From assembly GCA_018873245.2 (NCBI GenBank), contig JAEMBT020000049.1, positions 1-64,000 on the forward strand: a stretch of 64,000 nucleotides of DNA. The letters are read 5' to 3'. The translations under genes and the position numbers were made by a program. The notes beneath the pieces were generated by a model. It made no database searches. It worked only from the letters and a program-made list of their open reading frames with translations, and had not been told where the DNA came from. How positions within the stretch are numbered: position 1 is the stretch's first letter; every line of letters begins with the position of its first letter. Of the stretch, positions 31,277 through 43,226 are shown piece after piece. The stretch is from Archegozetes longisetosus. Its lineage: Eukaryota; Arthropoda; Arachnida; Sarcoptiformes; Trhypochthoniidae.

Positions 31277-32980
31277 ATGTCTAATAGGAAAAGAGTTCTA
31301 ACTGTTGCCGAAATGGAAGGACTTATCGATGACATGGATAGTGATATCGAAAGCATTGATGTGGCTATTCTTCCTCCGAGTGAAGACGGAAATGTTACCG
31401 AAGAAGAAGACATAAATGATGAAACACTTAATCAAGTTATGCCACAAGATGTTTGCGGTGAATTAGTTGTCTTTCATCATGAAAAAGGAGTTATGAATGA
31501 AGTTATAGTAAAAGCAAAGAACAGAAGAGAAACGCCGAAATGGAAACGAATCAACACATACGATAATCCGTTACCTCAAACAGCACCTCAAAAACTATGT
31601 GAATCAAATCCAAAATTGATATTTTTGTCTCCATTAGAACTTTTTATGAAATTTATACCATTTGATTATATGCAAGAATTGGCTCTACAAACAAGACTTT
31701 ATGCTTTACAACGGGGATGTCAATACGAAATAACTGGAGAACAAATCGCACAGTTTTTTGGACTTTTACTATTCAGTGGCTATCATTCGGTACCAAATGA
31801 AAAAATGTATTGGAGCACAAGTCCTGACATGAATATCCCGATCGTCTCTCAGACTATGTCTAAGAATTCATTCATGAAAATTAAACAGTACTTTCATTTA
31901 GTCGACAACTCGACTATAAAAAATGGTGACAAATTAGCAAAGATTCAGCCGTTTTATCAACATTTGATTGAAAAATTCACTCAATTTGGTATTTTTCATG
32001 AAACTCTAAGCATTGATGAATCAATGGTTCCTTATTATGGACACCACTCTTGCAAGATGTTCATCAAAGGCAAACCTATTAGATTCGGCTACAAATTTTG
32101 GATGCTTTGCTCATCTGGTGGTTATCCTTATAATATGCAAATATATTCTGGTAGAGACTCTGATGAAAACGGACCGCTTGGACATCGAGTTATAAATAAA
32201 ATGATAGAAGTGATAAAAAACCCTTCAAATCATGAAATCTTTTTCGATAACTTTTTCACTTCATATGATTTGTTGAAAGATTTGAAAGAGAAAAGAATCA
32301 GAGCTACAGGAACTGTTCGGGATAGTAGAACGAGTAACTGTCCTCTGAATGACATCAAAACCTTCAAAAAATAAATCAGAGGCTCTTATGATTACCGAAA
32401 TGATGGCACAGTCGAGTTCGTTCGTTGGAATGATAACTCAGTTGTTACCATCGGTTCTAATTATCTCTCACACTCACCTCTTGGAAAGGCTAAACGGTAT
32501 TCAAGAAAAGATAAAAAGAAAATTGAAATTTGTCAGCCTAATTTGATAAAAAAATATAACGAAGGAATGGGCGGAGTGGATCTTTTGGACAGGCTTTTAG
32601 GTGCTTATAGACCACAACTAAGAAGTAAGAAGTGGTGGTGGAATCTATTCTCTAATGGATTGAACATGGCTTTGATTGCAAGTTGGAGAGTCCACACAGA
32701 GATTCACGAAAAAGATCAGCAATTGTCTCATCTTGAGTTTCTACGAAATGTGACACAATTGTTGCTTCAAATGAGAGAAAGTATGATATCAAGACCTGGA
32801 CCTAAAACAAATCCTCTGATTGAAACAAGAGTTACAGATAACCACTATTTGATTCCAACAACTCAAGGAAGATGTGCTCAATGCATGAGCAATATAAGAA
32901 AAAAATGTTTAGCTTGTGATAAGAGATTGCATGTTAATTGTTTTGCAATTTATCATAAAATTATAACTACAAATAATTGA
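31277..32980 (+). pseudogene. piggyBac transposase with a single nonsense change (copy A)
   Basis: Identical to copies B and C except that codon 366 reads TAA where they have GAA (G to T in a run of A, at 32372). The first 365 codons keep two catalytic aspartates (D247 in SIDESMVP, D324 in FFDNFFTSYDLL) but lose D435 in GGVDLLDR and the C-terminal zinc-binding domain. The downstream part stays open in the same frame. One substitution in about 1.7 kb shows how young the triplication is, unless the base is a sequencing error. A truncated product would lack the third catalytic residue and is expected to be inactive. Confidence 0.9.
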
Positions 32981-33036
32981 ATTTCTATTAATCTATGGTT
33001 TTATCAAATTTGTAAGAAACTTGTATTGAGAGACCA

Positions 33037-33056
33037 ATGTTACCAAATGGTAACAT
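33037..33056. promoter_or_regulatory. Palindromic site 3, just downstream of the transposase
   Basis: Same 20-bp palindrome preceded by GAGACCA, i.e. in mirror orientation to site 2, 56 bp after the stop codon. Confidence 0.6.
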
Positions 33057-33269
33057 TCGGTAATTAATACTTCCGGTCAAATTAAAATTCTGAAACTTTT
33101 TTTATATCTTAATTAGACCTATTCAGATGATATATCCAAAAATTAAGAGAAACGATAAACTAGAACCTCACCTGGTTCTTAAAGGGTTAATACTGATTTT
33201 AAAAATGCATTTACACAAGCCTTTTATAAGTTAAAAATTGCTCAAAACCAATGCCTTACTAAAGGCCAG

Positions 33270-33345
33270 TTATATTGAACGATATAGTCAACGATAGAGT
33301 CAACTATAGAGTCAATGATAGTCAACAATAGAGCCAACTGAATCA
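33270..33345. repeat. Short tandem array of GATAGTCAAC-like words
   Basis: About six imperfect units of GATAG(AG)TCAA(C/T) outside the right end of piggyBac copy A; also present in units B and C. Confidence 0.7.
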
Positions 33346-33844
33346 CTGTTCGTCACAAAATGTCAATATATTTGAACTATTCTGTTTTAACTGTTCAAAT
33401 AATGCGACTTTCTAATTAAATAGTATAAAGATTCGTTGTTTTTAATAAACAAAAGTTTATATATGAAATAAATTGATGATTGCAAATTAAACTGACTGAT
33501 TGATTGACATTGAATTAATCATTATTGTTTATTAGCAGCAATCTTTCTGTTTTAAATTCAAAACATCATTAGGGCTAAATTTAATTGTTATTTAACTCAA
33601 AAGCAAAATTTAACACAAGTAGTGATATGTGGTTACAAGCATGCGAATATTTTTCCTTTCAATATGAGTCTTACACTTTATTTTATGAGTATAAGAAGTA
33701 TTGAACAACACTTTTAAATTGAAGACAATTCAGATTAAGAGTTTAAAAACTGATTCAACTTTTCATATCTTTATCGAACATTTAGCTTTGACTTTAGTGC
33801 TGTTTAATGTGAATGAGTTAGCACTAAAAATCTTTTGTGAGATA

Positions 33845-34975
33845 CAGCTTGTTACAAAATTAAACAGACCTCTCTGAAAGCACCCAGCTCAGTTATTTTT
33901 AAACCTATTTTCATGCAGTTTGTTTCAAAATGAACAAAAACTCCCCAGAAATGTCGTATTAAATTTTCACAAATTTATCTCAACAGACAAAAATTTTATT
34001 GACAAAATAGTAAATTTTTCCATTGAAAGTTATGTAAGACTTGAGTGTGATTAAACCTTGCAATAAAAACTGAACCAATTGACCTAGAATCTAAAGTAAG
34101 GTGTCGTTGGAAACTTCTCGCAGACCTAAATAGAGTGATATCACATTTGGGGCCCTAGGACAAAAGGGGACAAAGTTGAGTAGGTCCCTAGTGGCCGGAC
34201 CTAGGATTGTGTATTGGATGTCAATATGACCGGAGGCTCGAGTGGAGTTCGCATATCAAATATGGTGGTCCTAGGGCTAGGTCTTGAGACTTGACTTAAT
34301 TACTTAAACAGTGTAGTCCATGATATTTAATTGTACCTAATGGCGACTCATTTAACCTAACCACCACGAACCTGATTTAACCTAAGCTGACTACAGCGTC
34401 AGATCGCTTCACTCGGAACACTTCACGTTCCTCACTTTGCGATCTGACGCAACTTTCACTTAGGTTAAATCACGCACGTGGATACTTAATTATTTTATAG
34501 AGAAATTTGAATATGCAAGTTGGAGTAAGATCTCAAGACCTAGCCCTAGGACCACCATATTTGATATGCGAACTCCACTCGAGCCTCCGGTCATATTGAC
34601 ATCCAATACACAATCCTAGGTCCGGCCACTAGGGACCTACTCAACTTTGTCCTCTTTTGTCCTAGGGCCCCAAATGTGATATCACTCTATTTAGGTCTGC
34701 GAGAAGTTTCCAACGACACCTTACTTTAGATTCTAGGTCAATTGGTTCAGTTTTTATTGCAAGGTTTAATCACACTCAAGTCTTACATAACTTTCAATGG
34801 AAAAATTTACTATTTTGTCAATAAAATTTTTGTCTGTTGAGATAAATTTGTGAAAATTTAATACGACATTTCTGGGGAGTTTTTGTTCATTTTGAAACAA
34901 ACTGCATGAAAATAGGTTTAAAAATAACTGAGCTGGGTGCTTTCAGAGAGGTCTGTTTAATTTTGTAACAAGCTG
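33845..34975. mobile_element. Palindromic 1.1-kb element at the A/B turn
   Basis: Arms begin CAGCTTGTTACAAAATTAAA after a TA, as in Tc1-type elements, and run about 450 bp on each side of a loop of about 240 bp. Length 1131 bp equals the copy at 48070-49200. The right arm shows the original right-arm base at 34653 but switches to left-arm bases from 34797 outward. There is no coding frame. It forms the centre (34410) of the A/B palindrome. Confidence 0.85.
34374..34471. repeat. 98-bp perfect-stem hairpin in the loop of the palindromic element
   Basis: GATTTAACCTAAG pairs with CTTAGGTTAAATC, and GCGTCAGATCGC with GCGATCTGACGC, around a short GGAAC/GTTCC tip. A copy lies at 48599-48696. Either a small nested MITE or the structural core of the element. 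Confidence 0.8.
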
Positions 34976-35633
34976 TATCTCACAAAAGATTTTTAGTGCT
35001 AACTCATTCACATTAAACAGCACTAAAGTCAAAGCTAAATGTTCGATAAAGATATGAAAAGTTGAATCAGTTTTTAAACTCTTAATCTGAATTGTCTTCA
35101 ATTTAAAAGTGTTGTTCAATACTTCTTATACTCATAAAATAAAGTGTAAGACTCATATTGAAAGGAAAAATATTCGCATGCTTGTAACCACATATCACTA
35201 CTTGTGTTAAATTTTGCTTTTGAGTTAAATAACAATTAAATTTAGCCCTAATGATGTTTTGAATTTAAAACAGAAAGATTGCTGCTAATAAACAATAATG
35301 ATTAATTCAATGTCAATCAATCAGTCAGTTTAATTTGCAATCATCAATTTATTTCATATATAAACTTTTGTTTATTAAAAACAACGAATCTTTATACTAT
35401 TTAATTAGAAAGTCGCATTATTTGAACAGTTAAAACAGAATAGTTCAAATATATTGACATTTTGTGACGAACAGTGATTCAGTTGGCTCTATTGTTGACT
35501 ATCATTGACTCTATAGTTGACTCTATCGTTGACTATATCGTTCAATATAACTGGCCTTTAGTAAGGCATTGGTTTTGAGCAATTTTTAACTTATAAAAGG
35601 CTTGTGTAAATGCATTTTTAAAATCAGTATTAA

Positions 35634-37984
35634 CCCTTTAAGAACCAGGTGAGGTTCTAGTTTATCGTTTCTCTTAATTTTTGGATATATCATCTGAATA
35701 GGTCTAATTAAGATATAAAAAAAGTTTCAGAATTTTAATTTGACCGGAAGTATTAATTACCGAATGTTACCATTTGGTAACATTGGTCTCTCAATACAAG
35801 TTTCTTACAAATTTGATAAAACCATAGATTAATAGAAATTCAATTATTTGTAGTTATAATTTTATGATAAATTGCAAAACAATTAACATGCAATCTCTTA
35901 TCACAAGCTAAACATTTTTTTCTTATATTGCTCATGCATTGAGCACATCTTCCTTGAGTTGTTGGAATCAAATAGTGGTTATCTGTAACTCTTGTTTCAA
36001 TCAGAGGATTTGTTTTAGGTCCAGGTCTTGATATCATACTTTCTCTCATTTGAAGCAACAATTGTGTCACATTTCGTAGAAACTCAAGATGAGACAATTG
36101 CTGATCTTTTTCGTGAATCTCTGTGTGGACTCTCCAACTTGCAATCAAAGCCATGTTCAATCCATTAGAGAATAGATTCCACCACCACTTCTTACTTCTT
36201 AGTTGTGGTCTATAAGCACCTAAAAGCCTGTCCAAAAGATCCACTCCGCCCATTCCTTCGTTATATTTTTTTATCAAATTAGGCTGACAAATTTCAATTT
36301 TCTTTTTATCTTTTCTTGAATACCGTTTAGCCTTTCCAAGAGGTGAGTGTGAGAGATAATTAGAACCGATGGTAACAACTGAGTTATCATTCCAACGAAC
36401 GAACTCGACTGTGCCATCATTTCGGTAATCATAAGAGCCTCTGATTTCTTTTTTGAAGGTTTTGATGTCATTCAGAGGACAGTTACTCGTTCTACTATCC
36501 CGAACAGTTCCTGTAGCTCTGATTCTTTTCTCTTTCAAATCTTTCAACAAATCATATGAAGTGAAAAAGTTATCGAAAAAGATTTCATGATTTGAAGGGT
36601 TTTTTATCACTTCTATCATTTTATTTATAACTCGATGTCCAAGCGGTCCGTTTTCATCAGAGTCTCTACCAGAATATATTTGCATATTATAAGGATAACC
36701 ACCAGATGAGCAAAGCATCCAAAATTTGTAGCCGAATCTAATAGGTTTGCCTTTGATGAACATCTTGCAAGAGTGGTGTCCATAATAAGGAACCATTGAT
36801 TCATCAATGCTTAGAGTTTCATGAAAAATACCAAATTGAGTGAATTTTTCAATCAAATGTTGATAAAACGGCTGAATCTTTGCTAATTTGTCACCATTTT
36901 TTATAGTCGAGTTGTCGACTAAATGAAAGTACTGTTTAATTTTCATGAATGAATTCTTAGACATAGTCTGAGAGACGATCGGGATATTCATGTCAGGACT
37001 TGTGCTCCAATACATTTTTTCATTTGGTACCGAATGATAGCCACTGAATAGTAAAAGTCCAAAAAACTGTGCGATTTGTTCTCCAGTTATTTCGTATTGA
37101 CATCCCCGTTGTAAAGCATAAAGTCTTGTTTGTAGAGCCAATTCTTGCATATAATCAAATGGTATAAATTTCATAAAAAGTTCTAATGGAGACAAAAATA
37201 TCAATTTTGGATTTGATTCACATAGTTTTTGAGGTGCTGTTTGAGGTAACGGATTATCGTATGTGTTGATTCGTTTCCATTTCGGCGTTTCTCTTCTGTT
37301 CTTTGCTTTTACTATAACTTCATTCATAACTCCTTTTTCATGATGAAAGACAACTAATTCACCGCAAACATCTTGTGGCATAACTTGATTAAGTGTTTCA
37401 TCATTTATGTCTTCTTCTTCGGTAACATTTCCGTCTTCACTCGGAGGAAGAATAGCCACATCAATGCTTTCGATATCACTATCCATGTCATCGATAAGTC
37501 CTTCCATTTCGGCAACAGTTAGAACTCTTTTCCTATTAGACATCTATGGTTTTGTTTGTAAAAGCAATGATTGATAATACTTCTGAAAACTACTGACTTG
37601 AGACCAATGTTACCATTTGGTAACACAATTTAAAAGAATCAAATTTTCATCAATAAACAAAATTTATTTAGAGTTTAAAAAATAGTTATATAATATTGAT
37701 TATATAACAGCTTATAACTTACTTTGATTTTAATTTTAGAATTTCTAAAATTTATTGAAAATAATTCCCGAAAAGTATAAGTAATTGAAGTCGAAAAATA
37801 AAAATTTTCAAAAAGCCTTTAGATAAACACTTGTTGATATTTACTGATATTTTAATTATCAATTATTAGTTTGATATCTAATGACTATAAAAACAACAAA
37901 TGCGGGACTTTTCAATGATTGCAAGTTATTTTTAAAAATATTCTAGACTCATGTTACCATTTGGTAACATCGAGGTCTAAAAGG
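35634..37984 (-). mobile_element. piggyBac element, copy B
   Basis: Reverse complement of copy A with TTAA on both sides (35630-35633, 37985-37988), the same ends and the same three palindromic sites. The transposase frame is intact. Confidence 0.93.
35840..37543 (-). CDS. piggyBac transposase (copy B, intact)
   Basis: 567 residues. The acidic N-terminal 60 residues are followed by the DDE_Tnp_1_7-type domain at about 110-475. Catalytic aspartates are visible at D247 (SIDESMVPYYG), D324 (IFFDNFFTSYDLL) and D435 (GGVDLLDRL), as in active piggyBac enzymes. A C-terminal cross-brace zinc-binding region lies at 533-560 (CAQC, CLAC, then HVNC). The enzyme would cut at TTAA and move the element without leaving a footprint. 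The length is typical and no stops or frameshifts are seen, so it could be active. Translation is identical to copy C. The palindromic sites beside the gene suggest regulation by its own product, which is inference. Confidence 0.95.
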   Translation of the reverse strand: MSNRKRVLTVAEMEGLIDDMDSDIESIDVAILPPSEDGNVTEEEDINDETLNQVMPQDVCGELVVFHHEKGVMNEVIVKAKNRRETPKWKRINTYDNPLPQTAPQKLCESNPKLIFLSPLELFMKFIPFDYMQELALQTRLYALQRGCQYEITGEQIAQFFGLLLFSGYHSVPNEKMYWSTSPDMNIPIVSQTMSKNSFMKIKQYFHLVDNSTIKNGDKLAKIQPFYQHLIEKFTQFGIFHETLSIDESMVPYYGHHSCKMFIKGKPIRFGYKFWMLCSSGGYPYNMQIYSGRDSDENGPLGHRVINKMIEVIKNPSNHEIFFDNFFTSYDLLKDLKEKRIRATGTVRDSRTSNCPLNDIKTFKKEIRGSYDYRNDGTVEFVRWNDNSVVTIGSNYLSHSPLGKAKRYSRKDKKKIEICQPNLIKKYNEGMGGVDLLDRLLGAYRPQLRSKKWWWNLFSNGLNMALIASWRVHTEIHEKDQQLSHLEFLRNVTQLLLQMRESMISRPGPKTNPLIETRVTDNHYLIPTTQGRCAQCMSNIRKKCLACDKRLHVNCFAIYHKIITTNN

Positions 37985-38794
37985 TTAATAAAGACTTTAT
38001 TGAGAACACTTGTCTTTCTTTTTAATAGCTAAATATATCTGATAGCAAGATTGCTGAATAAGCAATTTCTATCAGATATCTCTTTCGTCCCAAACTTATA
38101 CTTAGTCGTAGGCAATAAGTTGTGTCTTCATTCCGCCGGTAAAATCAATTATTGGTTTACCGGTGATTAACGGTTTAATTCGCTTCTTAGGCGCAATAAA
38201 TTCGTTACAATTTAATTTTTTGGCATTCATTATAATGACGACCGGATGCGCGAGTCTACTTATTGGACCACTTCTCTGGTCTCTAGTCAATCAATAATTC
38301 TAGAGTTTTGATAATCAGTGAACTGATGTAAAGCATTATCTGATTGGTTTGAATCGATTCAATACTTTTAACCACTATTGTTTGCTTTAATTCAGAATAA
38401 AAAGTCTGTTCAAATCTTATTATGTCATTAGTTTACCTGCTTTAAAATTGTGGTTGCACTCTATAAATGTTAGATCTTAGAATGTGTTTTAGCCTTTATT
38501 TTATAGTTAATAATTTAAATGATAATGACTTGCAGTAAAAGATTTTTTACTTGAGTTAAGTGATACTACTTTAAGGGCGTTCTCTAAATAGAATGCTTTC
38601 GCTCGCGCACTACTTTGCAATAACTTCACACTTAAGCTGAATCAAGTCTTTTAATAGAAGTTTTAGTATAAGTTAGAGTTTGACATCAGTATACTGTTAC
38701 AGATTTTTACTGAAAAATACTGTTACTGTATTTAGTATGATATAATACAGTATGAGAAATCATTATTAAAGTACAGTATTTTATACATTACTGA

Positions 38795-39818
38795 CAGTGA
38801 TGAGCGTGCTCGGTGCTCGTGCTCGAGCACTGTGTTCAAACTTTCTGTCTATTGAAATGTTTAAATAAAAGTGTTTATATTTTAAAGCTTTCACCCTAAG
38901 CATATTTAATGCGAAATGCATTTATAACGTCAAAAGTGATATCAAATCCTATTCAAGTATATGCTTAATAATAATTATTTGATATAATTTTGCAATTAAA
39001 TAAGTCAATTATTTTAATAAGAATCAAAATAATTATTGAATACTAATTTAAAAATTAAATCTAAGTTTGTTTAGATTTGATATTAATACTAGATGTTAAT
39101 TAAACTTTTAGAATGAGTTTTCGAAGTGAAAAAAATGATGACACAGACATTGATATAATTAATACAGAAGTAAGTTGACCAAGCGTCCAGGTTTGAGCTC
39201 AATAAATAATTTTATCGCAAATACATTATCTTATTAATAATTCAGTGTATATTGATTCTAAGCTAATGTATTTTAATTTATTGGAATTGCTCGTCTCTAA
39301 TTTCTTGTTCAGAACTTTACAATCATGTTAAAGATACTTGTGCTACTCAATGCTAAAAAATTAGGGAAGAAATTTAATTAATTTCACAGTTGAAATTTTG
39401 TAGCTTTTTATATTCATTGAGCACTGTAAATGAGTTTTAAATCTAAGAAAATCTCAGAAGAGGGACTCTTCAACATTTTTTGTCCAAGTTTGGACCCTTC
39501 AAGACTTGGTCACCTTATACAGATGTCGAAAAGGAAGACAAATGGAAAATAGGGACTTTTCATTAATAAAATTAATGAAAAATTACTCAAATGCAAATAT
39601 TTTTCTCAGAAGTATTCGCACAAAATTTCAAAAACTATTATGAAATGATATTATAGTAATCAACATTCAATGTCTTCAAAGCAAATGAAAATGACTTCTT
39701 TTTTCAAAGCTAATGCTGCAGAAGAGCCAAATACTTTTTTAGTTTTAATGCTAAGCCTAAGTGCTCGGTACTCGTGCTCATTACAGAGCACCAAACGCTC
39801 AAGCACTGCTCATCATTG
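38795..39818. mobile_element. hAT-type non-autonomous element, copy B
   Basis: Inverted copy of 29002-30025 within unit B. Confidence 0.6.
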
Positions 39819-40380
39819 TTTATAGAAATTTACTTAAAAACACAAACTTGCACATTGTACATATTTTTTTAAGTTTACACGCTGAACATGTTCTTTCAGA
39901 TAACATAATGTATAAGGTAGAATGTAGGGATACTTTTCAGAGAATCTCAAAATTGGCCGTCAAACTTTCAATACCCGCAAATTTCTCTCGAATGAACGCT
40001 ATTTCAAATATTCAAATTTAACTTTAGGTAAAAATCGTTGAAAACCTGACCAAGAAAATGTTGATGGAACGCTCTTTTAAGTTCTTATTATGATTAATTG
40101 GGAAAATTTTTGTATTGTAGATTCTAATAAAATTTAAGTAATTTCCAGTAGAGTCTTGTAATTATTGTTAAGATAGTTAAAATAGTAAAATACAATGCAG
40201 TAACCCATTTAACCAGTAAAGTATAGTACAGTAATCGATTTTTGATAAAGTGTTATCCTTACGGTGGCCACCTTTGGACCAGAGTATTCCGGGACAGAAA
40301 AAATCAAAGGTGGACCCTTAGTGTTTGAAATCGAAAATTTATAATTTGACTGTGAGGACTTTTGATTCATGAAAAAAATC

Positions 40381-40565
40381 TTACTTGAAAGAATATCTAA
40401 CATTAGATTTAACAACGTTAATAAATTTAGTATTATTCGCAACGAAATTTCTAAATTCACTAAAACTCATGGAATTAACTTTGGTATATATCTTTGCTTT
40501 GACCATTTTTACACCAGAGCGATTTCTTTCATCACTCCAAAGGTTATGCATAATACTGAACATTC
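40381..40565 (-). pseudogene. hAT transposase C-terminal segment, copy B
   Basis: Inverted copy of 28255-28439 at the end of unit B, next to the foldback-like element. Identical translation. Confidence 0.8.
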
Positions 40566-42479
40566 GGTTAAACTAGACTTTACGTGGCCGCAGATTTTCG
40601 ATATAATACTTCAATATAGATAAACTACAATTTAAACTGAATTCAAGTGTATAAATTTTGTTCACCGCAAATGACCAGAATATCGGTGAAAGTATTCCCG
40701 AAAAATCGACTAGGCTTTACGTGGCCACAAATTTTTCAAATAAGCTCTGTATATAAATAAACTACAGCTCAAGCCGAGTTCAAATATATAAATTTCATTT
40801 GCCGCAAATGACTAGAACATTGATAAAAAAAACTCCGAATAATCAAGTATATAGAAAACTCCCGTAAAATAAATTTATGGAATTACGTTTTAACTCAAAA
40901 CGATTGAAATGAACAGAATTTCACTATTCTGATAATATATTTTGATAAAACTTAAAAAAAGATTGAAAAATGAGAGAACTAAGATCCTACGGGACCTTGG
41001 TCTAAAATAGTACCCCATTTGAAAAAGTACATTTTGAATAAGGTCTTGACAAAGACGAAAAGATTATGAAGTAACGTAGCGTTATGTGAAATTCCTCGTT
41101 TTATATAGATTAACCCTTCGTCACAACTGTGGGGTAAAATGTTCCCAAGTTTGACTTTAAAAATCTCGCTAAAATCAACAGAATGTCGTCATTTCTTGAA
41201 AATTTAGTTATTCCTCGGTCATATATCTGACTATAAATCACAAAAATCCTGATTAATTTGGAATTATAACTTTATTTTTAAAAATTATTTTTTGGCAACA
41301 TGTCTTTGTGAGGACAGAAATTTCCCCTAACATCGCAGTGCTTTGTGTTTACTATATGTGTCGCAGCGCTATAATGTCGCTACTAGCAATTTGAACCGCT
41401 GATGACGCTGTAGCAGATAATAACTAGAAATTAAATAATTAATGAAAACTTTGAAAATAAGGACTAACTTTGATTCTGAAAACATTCGGACTAACCTGGA
41501 ACAGATATAAAGCGTGGAAGACGTGGGGTAACATTTTGCCCTACAGTTAATTTTACGTTTTCAGAAGTTAAGTTGTGACGAAGGGTTAATAATGATATTA
41601 TAAGCAATGAATCATTAATAGCCTTTCAAAAACACTATAATAGTTATTATTGAGATGTTATTTCACTGGCTTATTTTAGCGGGGTTACTTTGACCCGACA
41701 CGGAGAATTTCCAATCAGCTTTTGACCTACTAAGCCTAACCGCTTGCCTTATTGAACCAACTGAGCATCGCCTGAGCGATGTTCAGTGCATCCCCTATGG
41801 AGCTTCCAATGACACATTTAGGCCTGACGGTACATTTATTAGCCAAGATCTTTAACTTAGTTTATATTTATAAGCTATATTCTGCCATCACCGCGAGAAA
41901 ACGGTTCCTGGATCCGGTGATTATGAAACCATACGCATCTAGCTTTGCTCTTAACGTCAGTAACGCTACGTTATTTCATAATCTTTTCGTCTTTGTCAAG
42001 ACCTTATTCAAAATGTACTTTTTCAAATGGGGTACTATTTTAGACCAAGGTCCCGTAGGATCTTAGTTCTCTCATTTTTCAATCTTTTTTTAAGTTTTAT
42101 CAAAATATATTATCAGAATAGTGAAATTCTGTTCATTTCAATCGTTTTGAGTTAAAACGTAATTCCATAAATTTATTTTACGGGAGTTTTCTACATACTT
42201 GATTATTCGGAGTTTTTTTTATCAATGTTCTAGTCATTTGCGGCAAATGAAATTTATATATTTGAACTCGGCTTGAGCTGTAGTTTATTTATATACAGAG
42301 CTTATTTGAAAAATTTGTGGCCACGTAAAGCCTAGTCGATTTTTCGGGAATACTTTCACCGATATTCTGGTCATTTGCGGTGAACAAAATTTATACACTT
42401 GAATTCAGTTTAAATTGTAGTTTATCTATATTGAAGTATTATATCGAAAATCTGCGGCCACGTAAAGTCTAGTTTAACC
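40566..42479. mobile_element. Foldback-like element at the B/C turn
   Basis: Reverse-oriented copy of the inner part of 24961-28254, 1914 bp, lacking the hAT insertion and outer left unit of copy A. On the B side it carries right-arm bases; at 42194 it shows the left-arm base (CTACATACTT rather than CTATATACTT); at 42385 it is right-arm type again. It is therefore a hybrid whose second half turns back within the terminal repeat. It centres the B/C palindrome (41522/41523). Confidence 0.85.
41114..41585. mobile_element. piggyBac-type MITE, copy in the B/C foldback element
   Basis: Reverse-complement copy of 27235-27706, again TTAA-flanked, at the centre of the B/C palindrome. Being in the loop, it exists once for the two arms. 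Confidence 0.85.
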
Positions 42480-42664
42480 GAATGTTCAGTATTATGCATA
42501 ACCTTTGGAGTGATGAAAGAAATCGCTCTGGTGTAAAAATGGTCAAAGCAAAGATATATACCAAAGTTAATTCCATGAGTTTTAGTGAATTTAGAAATTT
42601 CGTTGCGAATAATACTAAATTTATTAACGTTGTTAAATCTAATGTTAGATATTCTTTCAAGTAA
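42480..42664 (+). pseudogene. hAT transposase C-terminal segment, copy C
   Basis: Forward copy of 28255-28439 at the start of unit C. With copy B it faces the same foldback-like element, so the two GAATGTT words are in mirror orientation rather than a true target duplication. Confidence 0.8.
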
Positions 42665-43226
42665 GATTTTTTTCATGAATCAAAAGTCCTCACAGTCAAA
42701 TTATAAATTTTCGATTTCAAACACTAAGGGTCCACCTTTGATTTTTTCTGTCCCGGAATACTCTGGTCCAAAGGTGGCCACCGTAAGGATAACACTTTAT
42801 CAAAAATCGATTACTGTACTATACTTTACTGGTTAAATGGGTTACTGCATTGTATTTTACTATTTTAACTATCTTAACAATAATTACAAGACTCTACTGG
42901 AAATTACTTAAATTTTATTAGAATCTACAATACAAAAATTTTCCCAATTAATCATAATAAGAACTTAAAAGAGCGTTCCATCAACATTTTCTTGGTCAGG
43001 TTTTCAACGATTTTTACCTAAAGTTAAATTTGAATATTTGAAATAGCGTTCATTCGAGAGAAATTTGCGGGTATTGAAAGTTTGACGGCCAATTTTGAGA
43101 TTCTCTGAAAAGTATCCCTACATTCTACCTTATACATTATGTTATCTGAAAGAACATGTTCAGCGTGTAAACTTAAAAAAATATGTACAATGTGCAAGTT
43201 TGTGTTTTTAAGTAAATTTCTATAAA

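Larger units (their letters stand above)
30836..33186 (+). mobile_element. piggyBac element, copy A
   Basis: TTAA lies on both sides (30832-30835 and 33187-33190), the obligatory piggyBac target. Ends are CCTTTTAGACCTC on the left and, reversed, CCCTTTAAGAACC on the right. 2351 bp. Three copies of a palindromic TGTTACCAAATGGTAACA word lie at 30850, 31195 and 33037. The transposase frame is interrupted by one stop. Confidence 0.93.
28255..33842 (+). repeat. Triplicated 5.6-kb unit, copy A
   Basis: Contains the hAT tail, a hAT-type MITE, a hairpin, a piggyBac element and flanks up to the palindromic element. It matches B by positions summing to 68820 and C by an offset of 14225. All stretches I compared are identical except one base in the transposase. 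Other small items: an unrecognised ATG-started frame of 42 codons (30590-30718; copies at 38102-38230 and 44815-44943) and a hairpin at about 30747-30786 (TATCTGATAG/CTATCAGATA). Confidence 0.95.
34978..40565 (-). repeat. Triplicated 5.6-kb unit, copy B (inverted)
   Basis: Reverse complement of unit A. It joins A through the palindromic element at 33845-34975 and joins C through the foldback-like element at 40566-42479. Confidence 0.95.

Noticed and set aside
33845-34975. Two independent insertions of the 1.1-kb palindromic element explaining the A/B arrangement
   Set aside because: The flanks on both sides are the same sequence in mirror image for more than 5 kb; insertion cannot create that.
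27041-41779. Small ORFs (60-95 codons) recurring three times in the triplicated units, other than the hAT tail
   Set aside because: Their recurrence is due to the triplication, most lack family resemblance, and several start at TTG or GTG. No independent support as genes.
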